This document shows, piece after piece, positions 42,167 to 53,070 of a DNA stretch of 64,000 bases. This stretch comes from Ypsolopha sequella. Taxonomy: Eukaryota; Arthropoda; Insecta; Lepidoptera; Ypsolophidae. The notes below the pieces were generated by a model. It saw nothing but the letters and a program-made list of their open reading frames with translations. It was not told the DNA's origin and did not search any database. How positions within the stretch are numbered: position 1 is the first letter of the stretch; each line of letters opens with the position of its first letter. The translations under genes were made by a program, and so were the position numbers. The stretch covers positions 806,001 through 870,000 of the forward strand of contig OW203983.1 of NCBI GenBank assembly GCA_934047225.1, read 5' to 3'.

Positions 42167-42736
42167 CACGCGGACGAAGTCGCGGGCAACAGTTATAATA
42201 AATAAATATATTTTTTACCACTATAATAACTGAAAATTGTAAAGTTAAGTATTTAAAATATTATTAAAAACTTTAATAGAACCGTGTCTATATGTCTGTA
42301 CATATGTGATATTCCAAAGAAAAATTGCGGTGTAGGATACTAATACAAAAAAAAAAACGGTATTTTTTGTCGGTATTTCATGCATCATGCAAAAACTACT
42401 GAACGAGTTTTGGTATGGTTACCACTGTTCGATCCTCAGCAGTGAGGCATTAATTACAATTAAAGATGGAAGGAAGATCACTGTTCAATAACTTCATAAA
42501 GCCAATTCTGAAGGCTTTAATTTTAGTTTTAGTGCTGTCAAAGCTTGAAATTTTCCAAAGAAATTTAGCTTCTAATCCTAACTCTATTTTGTATCGAAGA
42601 AAATTTAATTTTGAAAATTAATGCCTTCAGAATCGGCTTTATTATCTTGCTAAAAACGGGATACTTTCTACTGCGGAAATCCCACTGTGGCCGCATTATC
42701 TTCTTCTACGCGGATGAAGTCGCGAGCATCAGCTAG
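42167..42736 (+). mobile_element. Helitron-like termini
   Basis: Two copies of the lepidopteran 3' motif occur: cgcggacgaagtcgcgggca then acag (42170-42192, end decayed) and cgcggatgaagtcgcgagca then tcagCTAG (42709-42736). The cgcg(g)ac/gtcgcg part can form a short hairpin, and CTAG followed by T is the classic CTRR Helitron end. 5' TC ends were not located. There is no coding sequence, so these are non-autonomous remnants if the interpretation is right. Confidence 0.45.
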
Positions 42737-42751
42737 TATACAATAAAACAA

Positions 42752-42992
42752 ACCAGCCCCCTTATTCTGTATCTTTAGGTGCCAACTGTACTAGGTGCCT
42801 ATCATCAAAAACATAGATAAAAACTGAAATTTCAAAATTGCCTTTAATGGGTATTGAACTATTAACAATCTGTGTCGTCACTTTAAGTGTGAACATATCC
42901 TTAGGAAATCGGAATTCGATAGTATATCTATGTTTTTGATGATAGGCACCCAGTACAGAAGGCAACTAGAGATACATAATAGGCCCGCTGGT
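42752..42992 (-). mobile_element. MITE family 2, copy 2
   Basis: Reverse complement of 38690-38931 with scattered substitutions. The same 67-codon frame is open (minus strand, 42762-42965), including HQKHRYTIEF, IVNSSIP and GNFEISVFIY in both copies. Ends pair as in copy 1. Confidence 0.7.
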
Positions 42993-43092
42993 CCCTGGCC
43001 GGGTCTCTGGTATGGGTTCGGGCGGTTGATTGGATTTCACCTTGTATAATATAAATTATTACCTATCATTTTAATCTTACATATATATTTTG

Positions 43093-43927
43093 TAGAGATG
43101 AAACGGATAGTGATTTGGCCGGATACCGGATACCGGATATCCGGCGAGGCACTTGGCCGGATAGCCGGATATCCGGCGGCCGGATATCCGGCTCAAGATA
43201 TGCGTTTCGCACTAATTGAGCAAGTCGAAACATTACGCACCAAGGTGCGTGCGGGTGCAACTGGACGAGATTATTTGTGCATTTTATAAATGACGATCAT
43301 TTTTAAATGTAAATTTCGTACCACAATCATACAAATGCTGGTCTGCTAACGCGAAACCATTTTCCGATCTTAACGAAATTCGTAAATTTGTATATTTTGT
43401 CTCCTTGCAGCGGTGTATACTGTATATAAATGGACAGGCATCTAGGAAACCGCGTAATCTACTGTTCATACTGAATTTCCCCTTTCAAAATTCACAATAG
43501 GTTTTCAAAATGAAAAAAGAAACAAGAAAATATTTTTTCATTTCCACAAGTATGTTTCTTTGGAAAACTTGTTCAGTATAGTTCTTAGACCATGTGTTTT
43601 TATGACCTGTCGAGTTACATTCGGTATATTGTGAGAGCAAAAGAAGCTGGTGTAATGTATGAAGAAAAACACAAACGTTTATTCCCAAGAATTGCTGTAA
43701 AGCTTGTCTTTTTCTTTATCTCAACTCTTATTCACTTTATGTGAATTTAGATTATTCAATCATTGATACAATCAATTTATTTTGTGATTTAAACGACTTT
43801 TTTATGCTGAGTTAAGTATCCGGTATCCGGCCGGATACTGGCTACTATCCGGCCGGATACCGGATACCAAAAATATGGCCGGATAGGCCGGATACCGGAT
43901 AGTAACCGGATATCCGTTTCATCTCTA
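43093..43927. mobile_element. Non-autonomous hAT element, 835 bp
   Basis: Starts tagagatgaaacggatagtg and ends with the complement of tagagatgaaacggata. A perfect 8-bp target duplication atattttg is at 43085-43092 and 43928-43935. Both subterminal regions are packed with palindromic ccggatatccgg and ccggatacc motifs (43120-43195 and 43818-43915), probable transposase-binding sites. The interior is AT-rich and lacks a transposase frame. Confidence 0.92.
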
Positions 43928-44019
43928 ATATTTTGCTACATAAATTAAATAAACCTTTAATTTAGTTCATGTACATTTATTATTTTATTACATTAAATTT
44001 GACGTGTAAAAAGTGTATC

Positions 44020-44065
44020 ATTTATCATCATTTTGCAAAATAAACTATTTGAATTTGAACAATAT
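44020..44065 (+). repeat. LINE 3' tail fragment
   Basis: ttgcaaaataaactatttga then atttgaac. The complement appears at 27715-27740. A short 3' remnant of a non-LTR retrotransposon. Confidence 0.5.
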
Positions 44066-44456
44066 CTTGGTTCTTATCAATTTATATTAATGCATTCTGG
44101 AATTTTAGTAACTTTAATTTTAGTTAATAACATATTTGCATTATAATATGAAGGTAAATAATTGCTGAAACATTGGTTTCTTTCTTTTCACCTTGAGTAG
44201 TCAAATAATCTAATAGAGTATTTTGCCTTCAAGTATAAAACTTGAAACCATTCTGATGGTACCGTACGGTACGGAAATCAGGAAAATAGGCCAGGAGCCA
44301 AAAATAGGCAGCCAGTGACTAGTTGTCGCCAAAAACTATGTCGCGTCACACTTCCGTAATGATTGTCTCACGAGATTGTTATTTACTGTAATATTTGGAC
44401 AATAGTAAATATTGTCACTCATTTAGAACAAGTATTGAGCCAGCTACTGCGGTTGA
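44066..44456. other. No gene seen
   Basis: AT-rich, with one palindromic patch (ggtaccgtacggtacgg near 44259-44275). No coding signs. Confidence 0.4.
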
Positions 44457-44972
44457 ATGTCATTTTTGATCATGAAACTATTAATATACGAATATCATAA
44501 AAATACATTTCTGACTGACTTTCGAATGCATTTGAATAGCACAGAACAATTAATACTAAGCATTTATTATCTCATTTTTCTTAGTATATACGATGATAAT
44601 AATAATAATAATAATTTTAACCGACCGGACATTACCATTCACGACAAACAAAAGAACACAGTTTACTTGATAGATATAGCGATACCCAATACTCACAATC
44701 TGCAATCGACACACACAGAAAAAATAAGCAGGTACAAAGATCTGGCTATGGAAATTAAAACACAATGGCGTGTAAACACTGTTAAAATAGTCCCTATCGT
44801 AATATCAACTACAGGTGTTATTCCTAAAAATCTTGTGACTAGTTTAAATACTTTGGATATCCCGACTCATACAATTTATCTTCTGCAAAAAGCTGTAATT
44901 CTGAACACCTGTCGTATCACAAGAAAATTCCTTCAGTCTAACTCATCCCAGAACACATACCTATTCATGTAA
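44457..44972 (+). pseudogene. Retroelement C-terminal PD-(D/E)XK nuclease-like domain
   Basis: From 44610 the frame reads FNRPDITIHDKQKNTVYLID, then IAIPNTHNLQS, TEKISRYKDLAMEIKTQW, VKIVPIVISTTGVIPKNL and VILNTCRITRKFL. This order (RPD ... YLIDxAxP ... KxxKYxDLxxEI ... VPIVIxxxGxxPK ... LL/QKAxIxxTxRxxRKFL) matches the C-terminal restriction-like nuclease-fold region of many invertebrate non-LTR retroelement proteins. Only this end is present. It follows an (aat)n run at 44596-44620, which interrupts the natural N-terminal side. The first 45 codons of the open stretch are repeat-derived. Confidence 0.65.
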
Positions 44973-45234
44973 ACTACTCTGCACTTGGCCTCGGTCCGTG
45001 CCACTTTTACCTCTTAGAAAAAGAGAGAAATTAAGAATAAAAATAATAATAAACACTGTATTGCACACAAAAACACAGATAAATACAGATTTAAGAGAAA
45101 TACAGGGCAAAGGCGGACTTATTTCTGAAATAAATTTCTTCCAGTCAACCATAAATGACAGAGATGAAGAAACATTATGCATTGGCTTATTGAAATTTAA
45201 AATGAGTGCATAATGAGTGATATAAATATGTATA

Positions 45235-46154
45235 TAACTAAAATAAATACAAAAGTCAACATACACTAATAACCTAAAAGTATACCTAACGACCTAACGG
45301 TCTAAAAACTAAACAAAGAGTGGGTATTAAAATAAAATATATATATATAATATATTAAATATGATAGACTACATAAATAAATATGATATATATAAATATA
45401 AATAAATATGATAATGATGATAATATAACTTTTGAATAGCACAGAACAATAATCAATAGTTAGTATTTATAATCTCCTATTTCTTAGTATATACGATGAT
45501 AAATATAAGATTTTCTTGGCCTAAAAATAAATAATACTGTAAAGATTTTCTTTCTCATGAAAAGAGTCATTTTGAAAATAAAAGATTTCATATTTTTACA
45601 AAATCTTTTTGTATGTTGTAATAAACTACATTTTCATCTTTTATACCCTTAAAATAAGTGAACGTGAACAGTTATTATAAAATGTGTTAGTTAATAACTA
45701 AAATAAATACAAAAGTCAACATACACTAATAACCTAAAAGTATACCTAACGACCTAACGGTCTAAAAACTAAACAAAGAGTGGGTATTAAAATAAAATAT
45801 ATATATATAATATATTAAATATGATAGACTACATAAATAAATATGATATATATAAATATAAATAAATATGATAATGATGATAATATAACTTTTGAATAGC
45901 ACAGAACAATAATCAATAGTTAGTATTTATAATCTCCTATTTCTTAGTATATACGATGATAAATATAAGATTTTCTTGGCCTAAAAATAAATAATACTGT
46001 AAAGATTTTCTTTCTCATGAAAAGAGTCATTTTGAAAATAAAAGATTTCATATTTTTACAAAATCTTTTTGTATGTTGTAATAAACTACATTTTCATCTT
46101 TTATACCCTTAAAATAAGTGAACGTGAACAGTTATTATAAAATGTGTTAGTTAA
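45235..46154. repeat. Perfect-looking 460-bp tandem duplication
   Basis: 45235-45694 and 45695-46154 read the same throughout by direct comparison, from taactaaaataaatacaaaa to aaaatgtgttagttaa. The unit is very AT-rich and includes ttgaatagcacagaacaata, also seen once more diverged at 44535-44555. It is either a very recent duplication or an assembly artefact. Confidence 0.92.
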
Positions 46155-47035
46155 TAATAAAATATCCAACAGCCCATCACATTCGTTGTTCCCCTACGTC
46201 TATCATGTTAAGGGCCTTACTATTGCCAAATAGGTACTTTCTAAAGCCTACTTCTCGTTTATGGCCAAACCAAAAATAATGAAAAAATGTATTATGAATA
46301 ATCAAATCAACTCTTAGACAAAATATGCAACATTTTTCTTCTTCATACCACCAAAACTTCTACATGATTTTTTTTTTTACTGAATGGTGTTTTTTGACCT
46401 CAAATTCCCTACTGCTCCTGAGTGGCTTGGCCGATTGAATTCATCTATGCTTTGATAAATAGATAAACTTTATAGCTATAAACATAACATAAGATTATTC
46501 AAGTGAAAAGTATAATTTTCTCCTATTTCGCCCTTTCAAGGACGCAGCGAGCGTCGTAACAGCCACTATGCATTGCGCGCTGATATGAACGTTATTTCAA
46601 TGTCGTTTCCGTTGATATTTGTAGTGACAAATATCGAGCTGCTAATTTGGCGATGGTAATCGCCTTAATAACGCCCTGGTCATCACTGACTTCTCTAGCT
46701 CCGGTACAAGGTTGTTGAACGACACTTTCTCCTATAGGTACAATTTTTTTTTCGAATTTCACCTGATGGTTCATTATACATTGTTTGGAACAAATTATTT
46801 GTTCCTAATCACTAACCGAGTCTCCAGTATGAATTCAGGTGGTTGATTAAATTTCACCTTATATTTGTAGGATACACTACTTAAAAACTATTAATAATAC
46901 TAAAATTAAGCAGAATCGTACTACATTACTTAATAATTAGTTCCATTTGTGTTCGGACAAATGACATTCACATTGTTTAACTTGCTCAATCGGTTTATAA
47001 TATAGATAGTAGACTATCGGCTCATATTAGAAGAA
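46155..47035. other. No gene; MITE family 1-type right end at 46800-46862
   Basis: A small minus-strand open stretch (46592-46774) has no recognisable domain. 46800-46862 contains gtctccagtatgaattcagg and gattaaatttcacctt, a relative of the MITE family 1 right end. Otherwise AT-rich. Confidence 0.4.
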
Positions 47036-47176
47036 AAAAACCGGTCACGTGTGAGTCTGACTACCTAGGGTTCCGTATCGTATCAAGCACTGTATTTTTC
47101 CTATAATCTATACGTAGCACATATTACCACGATCTTTTTCTTATTTTTCGGTCCACCAGTTTTGGAGGTAAGAGGG
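47036..47176 (-). repeat. Lepidopteran ggttccgta repeat, long-variant fragment
   Basis: Reads aaaccggtcacgtgtgagtc, tagggttccgta and ggtccaccagttttggagg, the complement of the 3' part of the repeat at 1969-2512. Confidence 0.7.
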
Positions 47177-47179
47177 AGG

Positions 47180-47910
47180 ACATACATTTTTGGTGGTTTT
47201 CCGAGGATTTCTCAAAATATAGATCAGGCGGCTGTTATTAGAGATATTGAAAACACAGATTTCTCACAGGTTATGAACTATAATGATGCCGATCACGCAG
47301 CTGATTTGCTTGTATCATTAATTTCATCTATAATACAAGAACATACTCAAATTAAAATTATACCGAGACGTAAAAGGACTATAAAACTATGGATAACACC
47401 TGGTTTATTGCAGTGTATAAGAAACCGTGACAAGCTTTACAAAAAATCTAAAAACAACCCCGAAAATATGACCCTACATGTCACTTACACAAGGTATCGT
47501 ATTTATTAACTTCTGTAACTGTCTTTTAAGAAAAGTCAAGCGCACATATGAACAAAATGAGTTTAGTAAGGCCAGAAATAATCCCAAAGCAACTTGGAAC
47601 ATTATAAAAAATGTTACTAATATAAATTCTAAATCACATCCACCAAAAGAACTTTTAAAAATAAAACCCGATTCAGAATCTTCACTTAATGCAGTAAATG
47701 ATTTCTTTATAAACATTGGAAAAAATCTTGCTGAAAAACTTCAACCCTCTCCTCTAGACGATAATGAATTTTCGATTTCTTTGGGTGACTCTGTGTCTAA
47801 CTCTATGGCTATAATGGAAACTAAATCGAAAAAATTATTCTTGGTCTACGCAATGACTGTGCAGTGGGGTGGGATGGTATCTCCTCAATCATTCATTTAG
47901 TGTCAAGTCA
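47180..47910 (+). pseudogene. LINE ORF2 linker relic with frameshift
   Basis: Two overlapping plus-strand frames give the segment between endonuclease and reverse transcriptase: KLWITPGLLQCIRNRDKLYK in the first (47162-47509), then VKRTYEQNEFSKARNNPKAT, WNIIKNVTNINSKSHPPKEL and NDFFINIGKNLAEKL in the second (47478-47900). This corresponds to the WITPGLIRC...KHRDKL part of the LINE at 31943-34264, from a different family. The RT core does not follow. Dead fragment. Confidence 0.75.
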
Positions 47911-48684
47911 TGGATTAATGTACGAGATAAGTTACACAAATTCAAAATTTTGGTAAATGTTAATAAATCAAGACAATGTCGGAGAACAGCGCTTCGTAAG
48001 AGTTCTGCCGAACACGTCGCCCTATAATAACGTTTTACCAAGTTATTGGGTTTCAGTTGAGAAATTGTGAAGAATGTAACTGATAAGTATATTTGTTTGC
48101 AACAGATTCGTTAAATTCCATTAAGAAATATTTTGATTGCATTTATTGCTTCCATGCAGAACGAGACCTTGTAAGAATGGATAAAATTGAATTGCTCAGT
48201 TAAAGTTAGTGTTCCGTTTCGTAATCAAACAAACGATTATGCAACTATCTCTATTCGCATGTGTTGAATACCGACCGACCGAGCAGCCTGTCTCGTCCTG
48301 AACTTGGGTCGACACTACATGTCAGCTGGTGTACCCTCTACCCATGCACCTCCTCCACATATACCGACACGTCTCGACGGCATACGTTATCCTGTCGTTA
48401 AATCTCATGTGCTGCTATCGCGGTAGGAGGGCGTCAGTCGTGAAGCGGTTTCACGCGGTGCTACTGCTATCAGCCAGTTAGGTTTACTGCCTGCCTGGTG
48501 ACTGGTGACTGGTGGGTCAGTTGGAGAATGCTAAAAATTGAGGACGGACGTGCGCGCGCCAAACTCGAAATAAAATATTTACGCGATCTGATTAGTTAAT
48601 CGTTCCAAAGAGTTAACCTATCTGTGATTTAATTAGGCGAACCATAATAGTTTAAATTGTTACTTTTTCACTAAAGAAGATAAA
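47911..48684. promoter_or_regulatory. Upstream region of the candidate first exon (tentative)
   Basis: 48240-48560 is richer in CpG than its surroundings and contains gactggtgactggtgggtca and gacgtgcgcgcgcc. It leads without a clear TATA box into the ATG at 48685, preceded by cactaaagaagataaa. The CpG content and position suggest a promoter and 5' UTR, but no defined element can be proven. Confidence 0.3.
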
Positions 48685-48768
48685 ATGTCTTTCGAATTGG
48701 AAGACGTGACGGGAACGGGCGACGTTTTGGAGGATTTCCTCCTCGTGTTGCGTCGATGCTTGGCAAAG
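48685..48768 (+). CDS. Candidate first coding exon of an unidentified host gene
   Basis: ATG 48685 opens a 28-codon exon, MSFELEDVTGTGDVLEDFLL then VLRRCLAK, ending exactly at a GTAAAT donor (48769) in phase 0. The start is preceded by a purine-rich context (agataaaATG) and a CpG-rich leader. The frame stays open beyond the donor to 48891, so splicing is inferred. The acidic N-terminus followed by a leucine-rich amphipathic stretch is unlike transposon proteins in this window. I do not recognise the gene. It lies on the same strand as the carrier exon 13 kb upstream, but nothing shows they are linked. Confidence 0.4.
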
Positions 48769-49112
48769 GTAAATGGTTTATTATTACAGACTAACATATC
48801 AGCTGATCGCAGTCAGTCGTTGCACCAGCTGCATCTGGACCGGTTCCATTTGTCGCTTACTGCGGATCGTGCTTTATTGTTTTACTTATAACATGGATAT
48901 GGAGTCATACTACGATATTTGGGAGTGGGTGTTTAAGGTACCTACTTCTAGCATTTAGTAGAGTATCCCTAACTGAATCCTTTCACTTTTTACTAACAAC
49001 GCCACCTTCGCCTCGCTTTTAGATAGTCGTTACATAGTTTGCTAGAATCGACCATGAATCGACCTACACTTCTGCAGATCTGTAGACAAGTTATGCAAAA
49101 CGAAAGTAAAAT

Positions 49113-49645
49113 AAAACCGGTCAAGTGCAAGTTGGACTGGCGCCCTAACGGTTCCGTACCATTTAAATAAGTTGATATATAAGTAGATACTTAAATAACT
49201 GAAACAAAAATTACAAATAAACTTCTCATCACCTACAAAATATATGAAATAAGACTGCAAAATTAAGTTGGTCGAGTATCCAGGGACGTAATTCTAAAAC
49301 TACATTATTTATCGACGTTTTCAGTATTTGTTGTTTAAATACAGCATACATAATATACAGAAATTACAAATTCCTGACTAATTTGTTCTTTGAGATAGAT
49401 CCCGAAACAAAAATGGTCTAAAAACAACAACCTTGATAGCCCACCATTTCTTTATTTTTGGACATGAAAAATTATGAAATATATTTATACTCTACTCAAT
49501 GAATTCTAGACAATGACATCCCACATGCCAAGGTTAGAGAAAAAAAATTACACAACATATCAAAATTTCAGGTGTCTATCTCGTTCTATTTAAGAGCTAG
49601 AGACCCGTGACAAACGGACAGACAGACATATAGCCTATATGTTTA
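49113..49645 (-). repeat. Diverged lepidopteran ggttccgta repeat
   Basis: Left end aaaaccggtcaagtgcaagt and ggttccgtacc; the right part includes gagacccgtgacaaacggac and agacagacata, the complement of the gtccgtctgtc...tctc region of the repeat. Strongly diverged. Confidence 0.55.
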
Positions 49646-49814
49646 CCAGCGGGCGTAGCATAGTGTTTAATCGCGCGCGGCGCCACGTTGAATCACAAGT
49701 GCGAGGAGCGTGACGTACTGTTTCATTAATCGCAAAAACATCGTGTCACGCTCCTCGCACTTGTGACTCAACTAAACCGCGTCGCGCGCGATTAAACACT
49801 TTGCTACCGGGCCA
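49646..49814. mobile_element. CpG-rich hairpin MITE, about 169 bp
   Basis: The left arm is gtgtttaatcgcgcgcggcg, then cacaagtgcgaggagcgtga. The right arm is the near-perfect complement (tcacgctcctcgcacttgtg, then cgcgcgcgattaaacactt). Ends ccagcgggcgtagca against tgctaccgggccagg. Most of the element folds into one stem. Non-coding. Confidence 0.75.
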
Positions 49815-49914
49815 GGATCACTACGATGATAATAAAGAAAACTACATCCCAAATCCGTTGAGTGGTTCTCGAGTTAAAACAGAACAGTGACATATGTGGC
49901 AGGCAAGTAGTAAA

Positions 49915-50141
49915 ATTCCGTCGTTTACAAACGGCGGCGTCGTCAGTTTCTAAACGCTCGCTGTTTTGCAATTTGCCGTTCGAATATTGGAAGTCGAGCG
50001 AAGCGAAGCGGAGCGAGGCCACCCTCAATACTTCTAACAGAATTACGAATTTTAAAATGCTGAATTCTACTATTTGACGAAGATTCGTCAAATATTAGAA
50101 TAGCGAGTGTTTATGACGACGTCGTTTGTAAACGGCAGAAT
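49915..50141. mobile_element. MITE with gtttacaaacg ends, about 227 bp
   Basis: The left terminus attccgtcgtttacaaacgg and the right terminus cgtttgtaaacggcagaat are inverted copies. Pairing continues through gcgtcgtcag...cgctcg on the left and cgagtgtttatgacgacg on the right. The interior includes gcgaagcgaagcggagcgag. Open stretches on both strands are by-products. Confidence 0.6.
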
Positions 50142-50974
50142 GTTTAGTTAAAATTAGTAACGTTATTTAATTGGTTGTAGGTTTACTTTTACCATTATTA
50201 ACGGTCATTAAGTGGAATAACTTAAATATACATTATAAGTTAGAAATACCACCGCTTTGCGAACTGTCTACTTGAGATTAACTTTCGTATCCATTCCATT
50301 CGCATAATCATGATAATAGATAGCCATCTCAACAATATTCACATTCTCTTCGCTAATTTCACTTTTCCTACACACAAGTGACACAAGGTCTCCATTTGAT
50401 TTCTCTTTTTTTATTTTTTGTAAAAGCGATGTTTGCTCAGTTTGTGCGAAGTTATTTTTGTAATTTGTGTTGTCTGTGCCAACATTTGTTTGTTGATTTT
50501 TATTTAGTTATCCAGCAACGTATTCTAACTGCTTCTTTTTATATTGCATTTCCTTTCTCTTGGCGCGGACAAACCTGTGAACCGCTATGCGATTGTATGG
50601 ACATTCCATGATAATATGTACATTCTAATTCAAATGAGCAGTGAAAGTTATTTGTTTACCTTCTATTTGCAAAACACCTAAAATGAAGTTTGCTTTTTCT
50701 ATACGACGGAATTATTTTTTTATGATTTTTGATATTTCTGGCAGGTTAACGTGTTATATATGATCATTACATCTTATCAATATTAAATTAACAACTGCCA
50801 GATGGGTATTCAGATATTGAGAACAAAACACCCTGTATTTAGGATCGATTTGTTACAAAATATTAACAAATAATTATAACAGTCAAAATACAACTTTTAG
50901 ATAAGAGCAATTTATAACAATAGTTCACTAAATTATTAAACGTATTGTATCGGGAACTGAAACGTAAACTGATA
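50142..50974. other. No gene seen
   Basis: AT-rich. The open stretch 50378-50611 (+) has no recognisable domain. Confidence 0.4.
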
Positions 50975-51671
50975 TAAAATGTCGGATGATTTTGTTACAA
51001 TAATTAGGTTACGTTTAGCCAAAATAGTAGTTTATGCTACGAGGGCGAAAAGAAATAAATTACGAGGACGATTTAAGTGTTTTAGTGTTTTAAACGTAAC
51101 CGAGTAATTTATTGCTCTTACGCCCGTGTATCATACTACGTTTTTCAATGCATAGTGTGAGGAAATAGAACAAATAATAATCTTGTGAACTTCAAATTAT
51201 GACTGGCTCAAAAGGACTGTATCTAGAGCCGTTAAAAAGTGGAAAAAAATATATAACATTTATGGTACACAGGAAAGGCTGCAGGTTAGCCAACCATTGT
51301 AAATAAATAAAATAATAATAAAGCCCTAGGGCAAAATAATCGACTTCCTGTTCTGTTTTGATGCATAAAAAGTGGGCCTTTACGAGCACTTGCATTGAAA
51401 AAAAATATATATGTTCTTGGATGAACTTTATGGAATTCGATTTTTACAAACCACGTTAATCGATTCATATTTGTACCGTCAACAAAATTTTTTGTAACCC
51501 TCTATTTTAGACTTCTTATCGATTTTGTTGGTGTTTTTTTAATAAAATGAGTGTGAATGATATCTACTCGTAATTTAAATACCGCGTTATTCGTGTCAAG
51601 AAAAGTACCCGCTTTTTCCAAAAATACGTAAATTCACTGATACAGTCGCGCGGCAGCAAGTTACTAGTTAT

Positions 51672-52132
51672 CAGGGTTGGATTTTGTAGTATAATTATAC
51701 TATTTGTACCATATTTTCATGACTTGTAGTATGTAGTATCGTAATGGAACTATACTACGTAAAAATACCATAATTTTATCTTCAGGCCGACCGACGTGTT
51801 TTATTGGTTGAGAAGTTTTGTTTTTTACATTTACCCTACAATATAGGGAATTTGCATCGAATTTATGCCGTCTGACGACATGTTACGTCGAGTAAATGCC
51901 AAGGACGAAGTTCCGATTGACGAATTGGCAGAGATAGAGATCCAGTTGCCTCAATTTTATTATATTATGAATTTTTTAGTAAATTTTTGAAAAATTTCAT
52001 TAACAAATAGGCTATTTTATTTCAATTCAAAACAAAAATCAACGAAAAACGAAACGTAGTATAATTTTAGCCAAGTAGTATTTTTTTAATTCCAATAGAC
52101 AATAATTTTCCGAGGGTCTGAATCCAACCCTG
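51672..52132. mobile_element. hAT MITE, 461 bp
   Basis: Ends cagggttggattttgtagta on the left, and on the right the complement of cagggttggattcagaccct. A perfect 8-bp target duplication ctagttat is at 51664-51671 and 52133-52140. The interior is AT-rich with repeated tagtat(a) motifs and no coding capacity. Repeat C copy 1 (around 2915) lacks the insertion. Confidence 0.9.
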
Positions 52133-52696
52133 CTAGTTATTGACGTTATTGTCTGTCAGTCTACGTCTAGCGTTGGCGCCCGTAAGACGTGGAACCTGTG
52201 CCTTTTTTTGCAAGCTATAAATATCTCCCAAAGACATTGAAATGAATTTTATAAAGTAATATTTCGAGGAGCATCATATTCCTGCTGTTAAAAACTCAAC
52301 AAAATATGCGTATGAGTCATTTATTAGCTACTTCGTGCCATAGTCATAACAACAAAACTGAATGAATTTGGAATTAATTCATACTTTTATGCGGAAAAAT
52401 ATGTTAATCTAAAAAAATATTTTTTTGATCGTTATTGAAACCCAAATTAATTTATACTTACTAGTTCTGTATCAAAGGTCAATGACCTTTTCGTGAAATT
52501 GCCCTCTATTATTGGCTTCAATAAGCGAAGTTTTTACCAATTATATACACTGGGGATAAATCGTCAAGTATAAGTATATAGAAATTATAATATAGAAATG
52601 TATTTTGAAATATTTACAGTGCATGGCAAAATTATTAGATCGTAGGTAATCCTGTCGGTACGTGTTCAGGTGCCGTTACGCAAAATGAAAAAATAA

Positions 52697-52983
52697 AACC
52701 GGCCAAGTGCGAGTCTGACTCGCACACGAAGTATTCCGTACCATTATCTACGGCAAAAAAACATGTCTATTGTATGAGTGCCGCCTTAAATATTTATTGT
52801 ATTCTGTTTTTTAGTATTTGTTGTTATAGCGGCAACAGAAACACATCATCTGTGAACATTTCAACTTTCCAACTATCACGGTTCATGAGATACAGCCTGG
52901 TGACAGACGGACAGACGGACAGCGGAGTCTTAGTAATAGGGTCCCGTTGGTTACCCTTTGGGTACGGAACTCTAAAAATAAAC
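52697..52983 (-). repeat. Lepidopteran ggttccgta repeat, uninterrupted copy
   Basis: The minus strand runs from agagttccgtacccaaaggg through the accaggctgtatctcatgaa region to cgagtctgactcgcacttgg. It contains the intact counterpart (aggcggcactcatacaatag) of the site where the 2158-bp hAT element sits in the copy at 24782-27234. It is itself inserted in repeat C/P copy 3. Confidence 0.85.
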
Positions 52984-53070
52984 TCTTTTAGGATTAATCT
53001 GTTTGTCTGTCTGTCCGTTTGTCTAGACATTTTTTTCTGGGTAAAATGAATAAATGCCAATAATTTGCAT

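Larger units (their letters stand above)
50975..53070 (+). repeat. Repeat family C plus edge of foldback P, copy 3
   Basis: Follows the order of 2525-3600: the aattaggttacgttt start, the ggcgcccgtaagacgtgg and gaggagcatcatattcctg landmarks, then the atttacagtgcatgg region of foldback P. Two insertions are nested in it: the hAT MITE at 51672-52132 and a lepidopteran ggttccgta repeat at 52697-52983. It resumes at 52984 with ctcttttaggattaatctg. Confidence 0.75.
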
